DNA of 64,000 nt from Apoderus coryli (lineage: Eukaryota; Arthropoda; Insecta; Coleoptera; Attelabidae): positions 30,285,902 through 30,349,901 of the forward strand of contig OU452198.1 of NCBI GenBank assembly GCA_911728435.2. Reading direction: 5' to 3'. Made by a program: the position numbers and the translations under genes. Position 1 is the first letter of the stretch. The number at the start of each line of letters is the position of its first letter. The notes under the pieces are model-generated. The model made no database searches and had not been told where the DNA came from. It saw nothing but the letters and a program-made list of their open reading frames with translations. Below are positions 57,058 through 64,000 of the stretch, piece by piece.

Positions 57058-57338
57058 GGGCCGGGAGATGCCCACATGTGCAAGCGCGCATCGACGTGAT
57101 TATGGTGCTACAGTACCTAGTCGTGTGGATGGTGGTTGGCTGGGTGGACGGCGTTCCCGGTCGAGTCGGTAGACTTGCCTATGCCAAGTAGTTATTGACC
57201 ATATGGTCGTGGGTGCTGGCATTTGGCGGTCGAGGACCGTGGTTCGGATTCCACGCTAAACTGTAAGTCCAAGAATTACAAAGATGGCTGTATTACCTAG
57301 TGTAGAGGCCAAACAAACAAACAAACAACAACAACAAC
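57058..57338 (+). repeat. SINE, 281 bp, with perfect target duplication
   Basis: Flanked by a perfect 12-bp duplication AAAAGTTAAGTA (57046-57057, 57339-57350). The body is GC-rich against the surroundings. It has a pol III box B-like GTGGTTCGGATTCCACGC near 57239 with a possible box A about 55 nt upstream, and ends in a CAAA/CAA-repeat tail. This indicates a tRNA-derived SINE mobilised by a LINE. Confidence 0.8.
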
Positions 57339-57539
57339 AAAAGTTAAGTAACCACCCAGTTAGCTTAGATCTTAGATAAATAAATTCATTTTAGTTTTTC
57401 TTACTTTAGCAAACGTTTAGGCGCCAGTTTGTCTGTACTTCAAAAATACTTCTTTTTTATGATTTTTAATATTTTTATTTTGTCGAATTCTTACCTAATA
57501 CACAAATCCTTTAGTCTAACATATGAATTATTGCCGAGG

Positions 57540-58350
57540 AAATGCTTCAGAGTGGCTTCCACTGTGTGCCACGCAACTTCGACCTTTGAAGTACCGAATG
57601 CGTTGCCGTTGCTATCTGACCAGGTGTTGTTTGTTGGCAGGAAACCTGGATTAAATCAATTAGCTCTTCTCTTGTTTAAATGTCCCCAGAGAAAAAAATC
57701 AAGCGGTGTAAGATCGGGGGATCTTGCAGGCCAAGCTACAGGTCCACCGCTTCCGATCCAGCGCTCAGGATAATTAACGTTTAGCCAGTTTCGAACAGCT
57801 CGACTGTAATGTGCAGAACAACCATCAAATTGAAACCAAAGTCGCTGTCATACATTTAGCATTAAATCTTCGAAAAGGACAGTTCTTCTTGCAAAAAGTG
57901 TACAAAATATTCACCATTAAGACGCTTTTGGAAGAAAAATTGACCTATAGTCGATTGTTAATAATTCCAATCCAAACATTAACGCTAAACTGATGTTGGA
58001 AGTGATCTTCTTGCATGGCTTACGGATTTTCATGCAACCAAAGATGTTCGTTTCGCATATTCAATAGAGCTCTTCGAGTAAATGTCGCTTTGTCGGTCCA
58101 TAAAATCATTTGCCAGTGTGGCCTGTTAAGGAGCTGTATTAATAAACCATTGACAAAATTGAATACGCCTTTCAAAATCTCCAGCCAAAAGTTCTTGTAC
58201 TCGGCAAATATGATAAGGATATCCGCCATCTCTTCTTAAATTTTGCCTAATGGTCTCTCGAGAAATGTTTAATACATTACTGGCTCGTCTGACCCTGACA
58301 CGAGGATCATTGTTGAAGTGGTAAAGAAGCATTATCTCTTTATGGTACAA
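57540..58350 (-). pseudogene. DD41D transposase pseudogene
   Basis: Minus strand from 58350: RVRRASNVLNISRETIRQNL (HTH), HICRVQELLAGDFERRIQFC, then after a frameshift PHWQMILWTDKATFTRRAL (first Asp), HQFSVNVWIGII, WFQFDGCSAHYSRAVRNWL (second Asp), ERWIGSGGPVAWPARSPDLT, PLDFFLWGHLNK (third Asp). There are exactly 41 residues between Asp 2 and Asp 3. Frameshifts and stops near 57850-58000 and 57640 inactivate it. Confidence 0.75.
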
Positions 58351-58950
58351 CCGGGAGCTGATGATCTCTCATAACGTGAAACGATCCTATTTCTCTAAGA
58401 GCCCTGTGAACGGATACAAAACCTCACGATAGGGACGGCGTCTTTCAAGAAATGCGGCTATGTAGAGCCTACGAGCTTTCAACGCGGGCGAGCCCGTAAT
58501 AAAAGTGCATATCAGCATATTCTTCGTTAGAGAAACGCAATGCCTTTTATGTAAAAGGCATTGCGTTTCCAAAATGGTACGGGTGTTTTATCTAAGCGTG
58601 GTCTCGGAATGTCATGTCCGGTTAAAAATCATAAAAAGAACGATCTAAAAAAAAATTAAAATAAGGAAAAATTCAGTTTTTAACCTTATAAGAAAAACGC
58701 AGCTTGAAAAAACAATGTTTTTTTAACTGCAATTAAAACTTAGGACTTAGGACAAGCATGTATTGCAAATATTGACAAGTTGTCAAGTTTTGCCAGTGCT
58801 TTTCTAAAATTTTTTGAAGTGAGAGAGAAAAATTGAAAAATTTACAGTTTTTAAATTTGAGGCATTTAAAAATGGACCTAGGGTTAATTGACAGAATTCT
58901 CTTTAGCATGATTTGAAAGAGAATTTCATTGCCTTTCAGTTATTGATTAT

Positions 58951-60760
58951 ACAGGGTGAGTCACGAGGAACTGTACATACTTCTACCATAAGTAGAGGGG
59001 ATTATCAATTGACCATTAAAAAATATCTCCTTGTTTTGATTATTAATATACAGGGTGACTTATGGATTTTCACCAAAACAATGTTTCGTTATATTTTTTC
59101 AATGATTAAGTCGCTTCATCTCAATTTTTTATAAAAGTGTGTATTGGTGTCTGGCAACTAACTGACATATTCAGAATTGAAAAAATTAAGGTCCGTCTTC
59201 GAGGAAATTTGTAGAACTGCTTTAATTTTCAAAAATCTGATATAATTTTTTTAGAGGGCATAAATAGTCAGTTAGACCTGGGTATTTGAATTTTGTGTTA
59301 CACTCACCTCACATTTCCAATTAAAGATTCATTTTAGAGTCAAATTGAAAATTGGCAATAATGAAATATCTTACTGTATAATAATGTTTAGTTATTAAAA
59401 AGAAATCTTCAAAATAAACAGAAACGACACACACTGTGCTCCAGTATAGTAAATACCATAATTGGAATTCATTTACAGGGCCGGATTTAAAAATCTGGCA
59501 TATCTGGTTTATCCCAAAAATTCACCCTGTATGTAACTTTTTCCACCCGTAATAGACAGAAAACAGATAAAAAATGTTTGTAATAACTTAGTTTTCTTAT
59601 TTGTTTCAGGAAAACGCACCTGTCTAATTATTTCAATCGGAAAGAACTGAACAAGCCAGGGAAATGTTTATTCATACATTAAGAAATAAAATAAAAAACA
59701 ATAACCAAACAAGAAAACAGTTTTAACAATGTGGAAAAGAGTAAAAAACAATTTAATAAACATTACGCTTATAAAACACAACAGCTCATTAACAGAATTA
59801 TTCACTGATGCAATATTATCAGAAATGACCCACTGACAATCAGAAAGTCCATAACACATTTAAACATTCGTCAAGAAAAGTGTATTGAGGCAGATGGATT
59901 TCATTTTGAACTTCTTTCATAATCGTAATATTTATTAAATTGTTTTATACTTTGTTATACATTGTTAAAACTGTTTTATTATTTGGTTATTGTTTTTTAT
60001 TTTATTTCTTAATTTATGACTAAACATTTCCCTGGCTTGTTCATTTCTTTCCGATTAAAATAATTAGACACATGAGTTTTCCTCAAACAAATAAGAAAAC
60101 TAGGTTATTACAAACATTTTTTATCTGTTTTCTGTCTATTACGCGTGGAAAATTCACATACAGGGTGAATTATTGGGATGAACCAGATATGCCAGATTTT
60201 TAAATCCGGTTCTGTAAATTAATTCAAATTATGGTATTTACCATACTGGAGCACAGTGTGTGTCGTTTCTGTTTATTTTGAAGAGTTCTTTTTAATAACT
60301 AAACATTATTATGCAGTAAGATATTTTATTATTGCCAATTTTCAATTTGATTCTAAAATGAATCTTTAATTGGAAATGTGAGGTGAGTGTAACAAAAAAT
60401 TCAAATACCCAGGTGTAACTGTCTATTTATGCCTAATTATATCAGATTTTTGAAAAATCATATACAGGGTGAAGTGTTGAATATGAAGCAGTCCCACAAA
60501 TTTTCTCGAAGACGGACCTCGATTTTCCCAATTCTGAATATGTCAGTTAGTTGCTAGACACCAATACACACTTTTATTAAAAAAATTAGATAAATCGACT
60601 TAATCATTGAAAAGATATAACGAAACATTGTTTTTCTGAAGATCCATAATTCACCCTGTATATTAATAATCAAAACAAGGAAACATTTTTTAATGGTCAT
60701 TTGACAATCCCCTAACGTGCCTCTAGTTATGGTAGAAGTATGTACAGTTCCTCGTGACTC
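58951..60760. mobile_element. 1.8-kb near-complete palindrome
   Basis: The left arm starts ACAGGGTGAGTCACGAGGAA and the right arm ends TTCCTCGTGACTC. Matching blocks run all the way in (GTCAGTTAGTTG..AGACACC / GGTGTCTGGCAACTAACTGAC; AATTAGACA..; CATTGTTAAAACTGTTTT / AAAACAGTTTTAACAATG), leaving a centre of only about 200 bp near 59770-59960. Internal CACCCTGTA ends sit at about 59523, 60160, 60460 and 60653. No coding frame. A foldback/MITE of a CAGGGTG-ended family. Confidence 0.75.
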
Positions 60761-61439
60761 ATATTTTAATATATAGTTTGACAATCCCATAAGGTGACAA
60801 TAATATATAAATTATTGTTATCATTCGGTGGAGATAATGAAAAAAAAATCATAATGGTTCTCATTATGAAAGGGATTATTAGCATATAAGTGTATTGTTA
60901 TAGTACGGGTGTAGAAAAATATATATACTGCCTAGTTTATTATTTTTAATAATTATTATTATTCTCTAATTGGTCGAAATTTACGTTGATTTGATACGAG
61001 TGCAAAATTGTCGTTAAGCGTTGTCAAGATCATGGAGGTGATTATTATCGTCCTTGCTGTTGTTGTAATGTCACGTTTTTGTCAAATGGCGTATATTATC
61101 CAAAGTAATTTTATTAAGATTTTAATAAAAAACTAGTACCTACCTATAGGAAGAAAATCAGCGACAATGAGAACAGAGTTGATCTGGAAGAAGCATATGG
61201 GAAATATGACGCTGAACCATAATTCCTGAAAAATCGAAAGAAAGGTATGAAAATACATACCGAGTGTTGTGTTTTAGTTATTTTATGGTGTTTGATTAAA
61301 ACACATTATTATATTTTTTTTATTTTATGAAATAATCCATTCAAAGAGGAGCGATGATTAATGTATAAATCAAACGGCGTCTGCTCCACAAAATAAATAT
61401 ATTTATATTTTTATAAGTCAAGGCACATTGCCTATGTCA
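60761..61439. other. Non-coding AT-rich spacer
   Basis: Nothing recognised. Confidence 0.4.
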
Positions 61440-61483
61440 GTCAGACATGTTTCGAGAAATCAAATATTCTCATCATCAGTGAC
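61440..61483 (-). ncRNA. Hammerhead ribozyme motif
   Basis: Minus strand: stem I GTCA, core CTGATGA, stem II GAGAA-TATTTGAT-TTCTC, core GAAAC, minimal stem III AT loop, cleavage triplet GTC, then stem I TGAC. GTCA/TGAC pair perfectly, as does stem II. All core bases conserved. Confidence 0.65.
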
Positions 61484-63265
61484 TTTCAGTACAAGATTAA
61501 CAAACATTAGTGTTATCAATATAACATATTCTAAAATTAGAGATAAACAAATTTTATAATGAGTACAACAATTTGAACAGTAAATGTTTCTTACCATTTT
61601 GTGAAAAAATTTTGTGAATATTTCATGTAAATCAAAACATTGTTTTATATAAAAATTTTTAAAATGAAATTAAAAAATAAATATATATATTATGCCTATT
61701 TTTATGTTTTCTTTTTATTTATCATCACAGATGTTTTAAATATTCAAGAAAATTTCAAAAGCTTTTACGTTGTAACATGGACAGTATATAATAATAATAT
61801 TCAATTGTTAATAACAAAGTGTTGAGGTTATGTTTATACAGATTCTTCTTAAATCTAATTGTTGTTGAAGCCAGATCATACCTTTGTAATATTATAAACA
61901 TAAAATACTTATTAAGAAATTCATGATAAAAATTGTTACGCGCATATTTGCAAATTAATTACCTACTATAATAAACCATTGTAATGACACAACTTACTCA
62001 AATATTGTGTAATTGGGTAAACAATTATTTTACAAAAATAATAACATAAAAATACCCTGATGAACCAGTTGCAATATCAGCCAGTGTCTGGCGTAAACCA
62101 GATTTATGTCAGTATACTTTTGAGAGTAATCGTAAAATAACAATAGTCTATGTTTTGTTTTTTCTTTTGGAGAACTAAAAGGTTATCTGCGAGAGATAGC
62201 TCGTTTCTAGTCTGTGACGAATATAATAATTGGAATAGCTTGATATTCTAAAACATTATTTTATTTTAGATATTTGTTGCTTATATTTCCGGGTTTGGCA
62301 AGAAGACAACTTTTTTCTACGAGTTGAATAAGAGTAGTTTGGGGTTGTAGTATTCCTATTGACAAAGGTATAAAAGTTAGTGAACTTGCCACGACATTGA
62401 TTTGAATGTACCAGGTGGCCCGTTGAAGAAGGACCACTAACTTATCTGAGAAACTATATAAATATTACAACAAAAAGTCAAATAGAGGGGTTAACTTGAA
62501 GATTGTATTTATTTAATTTTTACATTTATAAGGTGGCTTATATTGCAGTGACAGCATTCAACTTCCATATTTTAAATAGCACACCCTATATATTGACACA
62601 TATTTAGATAGAGCCCTAAAAAGCAAAGTCAACGATATACAGGTTGTCTGGAAATGACGTGTACAACGGAATAACACAAATTCCTTGGTCGAAAATATTA
62701 TGATTTAGGTCAACTTATCTACAATGTGTCCACGGATAGAGTTTGGAAGAGGAAAAACTTTTTTATTTGTCGATTTAGAAGAAAAAGTCATTCTTTATAA
62801 AAACGTCTGCTTGTGTCGAAACTACAATTTCAAATGCCAAATTTACGATTACTATACAGGGTATATCAAAAATAACATTTTTAATGATTTTGATTTTTTT
62901 TGTTTTTTTTAATTTTATGAAAATATTTTCAGAACCGTGATTTATTACACCAATTGTGTTTTTACACTAATAAACTTTTTTCTCAAAGTGGTTAATTTAA
63001 TAGCTACTATTAAAATAATAAAATTAAAAAAAAACAAGGAAATCAAAATCATTAAAAATTTTATTTTTAATATACCTTTTATAGTAATCGTAAATTTCGT
63101 ACTCGAAATTTGTAGTTTTGACACAAGCAGACGTTTTTATAAAGAATGACTTTATCTTCTAAATCTACAAATAAAAAAGTTTTTGCTCTTCCAAACTCTA
63201 TCTTCAAATACTATTTTCAAATACAATAATCTTCTTATTTATAAATACCTTATCTTGCATTCTAA
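61484..63265. other. Non-coding, very AT-rich
   Basis: No supported gene. A CACCCTATATATTG end at about 62582 and TACAGGGTATAT at about 62855 are repeat ends. Frames at 62724-63149 (+) are AT-composition artefacts as far as I can tell. Confidence 0.4.
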
Positions 63266-63469
63266 TTACTTCTCCATTAGTTTTTGTCCCTTTGATGGCA
63301 TTTCTTCATCGTTAGATTCGACAAACCTTCCCGATTCTAGTGGATCTTCGAAATCTTCAAGAACATCACCGTCTTCGTCTCCAAGATTATTTCCGGTCTG
63401 CATTGGTTCTTCATCGACAATTTCATCTGAATCATCAACTTCCTCGTAGGTTTTTCTTTCGAGTTTTAT
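63266..63469 (-). other. Acidic open frame, possible exon
   Basis: A minus-strand frame of about 67 codons, very rich in Asp and Glu (YEEVDDSDEIVDEEPMQTG, GDEDGDVLEDFEDPLESG, FVESNDEEMPSKGQKLMEK), ending TAA at 63266-63268. It lacks an upstream ATG. The acidic composition in an AT-rich setting is unlike noise. Candidates are an acidic N-terminal segment of a piggyBac-type transposase or a host exon; not identified. Confidence 0.3.
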
Positions 63470-64000
63470 TCATTATTTGCATTTTCTGAGAACATTTACC
63501 ATAGTAGTGTATATTTTTTTATACCATCAGAAAGTAGAGATTTCAACGAACAAAAGACACACCAACTTTTTTAAAAAAGCAGATATTTTGACGTGAGAAT
63601 TTTCGATTGAAAATTAGGGCTCTTTTTCGATATTAAAAAAAATAAGGTGAAACAATGAATATTTTAAATCAAAAAAATTACTGTATATTCGGGACATACA
63701 AAGGTAAGTATTCACCAAATTTCGTGAAAAAATAAATTTTTTTGCGAAAGGTAAAAATAAAAAACAAAAACTCGATTATTCGAATTTTTCACATAAATTT
63801 TGAGGTTATGTGAAAAAAGTCTCGATACAAAAGTCGCAGATCTTTTTATTACCTACAACTTTGCTATTCAACTTTTTTTCATAGGACTTGCAGTTTTACC
63901 GGAAATCGAGATTAACCGTTTTTTACCCTTAAAACCTCAGCCCCTTCCCCTTCCCGACCTCAGATAGCCCGAAATTTACTTTTCCTTTCATTTTTGTTAT

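Larger units (their letters stand above)
56612..58941. mobile_element. Foldback element with DD41D-type transposase relic
   Basis: Inverted arms of about 320 bp (56612-56930 and 58612-58941): AACTGAAAGGCAAT / ATTGCCTTTCAGTT outside, then TTGACAACTTGTCAATAT / ATATTGACAAGTTGTCAA, then TTTATGATTTTTAACCG / CGGTTAAAAATCATAAA inside. A decayed transposase lies on the minus strand within, and a SINE is inserted in it. Same general build as 48553-50854. Confidence 0.7.

Noticed and set aside
57429..58239. Plus-strand frames of 60-114 codons
   Set aside because: Antisense shadows of the DD41D transposase pseudogene on the minus strand.
58360..58395. CTGATGATC...GTGAAAC as another hammerhead
   Set aside because: The core words are present but no stem II can form, and it lies in transposase-relic sequence.
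63183..63449. Plus-strand serine-rich 88-codon frame
   Set aside because: It is the complement of the acidic minus-strand frame, which has the more protein-like composition.
1..64000. CRISPR arrays, bacterial operons or ribosome-binding sites
   Set aside because: No regularly spaced short repeats. The spliced exons, pol III tRNA gene and eukaryotic transposons show a nuclear animal genome.

Overview
This is an AT-rich, repeat-dense stretch of an animal nuclear genome, almost certainly an insect. The reasons are the mix of mariner/Tc1, piggyBac, hAT and jockey/I/RTE-type elements, a canonical eukaryotic tRNA-Thr, spliced exons, and the TACAGGGTG-type repeat ends common in insect genomes. The order cannot be fixed from the sequence. 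There is no bacterial or viral gene organisation and no operon. Nearly all recognisable protein-coding sequence belongs to mobile elements. The only good host features are tRNA-Thr(UGU) at 42759-42830 and the 3' exons of a probable seven-transmembrane receptor at 44660-47673 (+).

Layout. 0-10.6 kb: a truncated non-LTR retrotransposon tail, two tandem 893-bp units each carrying a truncated tyrosine-recombinase-like ORF, an unidentified pseudogene, and two more non-LTR fragments (an endonuclease domain and a reverse transcriptase). 11.25-20.29 kb: a 9-kb composite of three copies of one non-coding DNA transposon, partly nested and in opposite orientations. The copies share a 31-bp terminal repeat and make 7-bp target duplications. 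20.3-27.3 kb: a decayed third recombinase copy, two foldback elements, a Tc1-type transposase lacking its catalytic core but keeping its intron, and a retroelement tail. All but the recombinase copy lie between 356-bp inverted repeats. 27.3-37.5 kb: piggyBac, RNase H, Tc1, hAT and mariner pseudogenes and two more foldbacks. 37.5-44.6 kb: a jockey/CR1-like reverse transcriptase, transposase relics, the tRNA, and an I-like element end with a hammerhead-like motif. 44.6-48.5 kb: receptor exons A-C, with an RTE-like element antisense in the first intron and a decayed partial duplicate of exon C downstream. 48.5-54.5 kb: two full-length DNA transposons with open transposases, a DD41D-like element with about 540-bp arms and a textbook 1.29-kb mariner, with a mariner pseudogene between them. 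54.5-64 kb: a jockey-like RT pierced by an RTE tail, a foldback carrying a transposase relic and a SINE with a perfect 12-bp target duplication, a 1.8-kb palindrome, and AT-rich sequence.

Recurring themes. (1) Several unrelated DNA transposon families exist here as long palindromes. (2) The short motif TACAGGGTG/CACCCTGTA marks the ends of many families. (3) Two good and two weaker hammerhead-ribozyme-like motifs are present. (4) Elements are repeatedly nested in one another, which gives a relative history of insertions. All assignments come from reading the sequence; no database search was possible.
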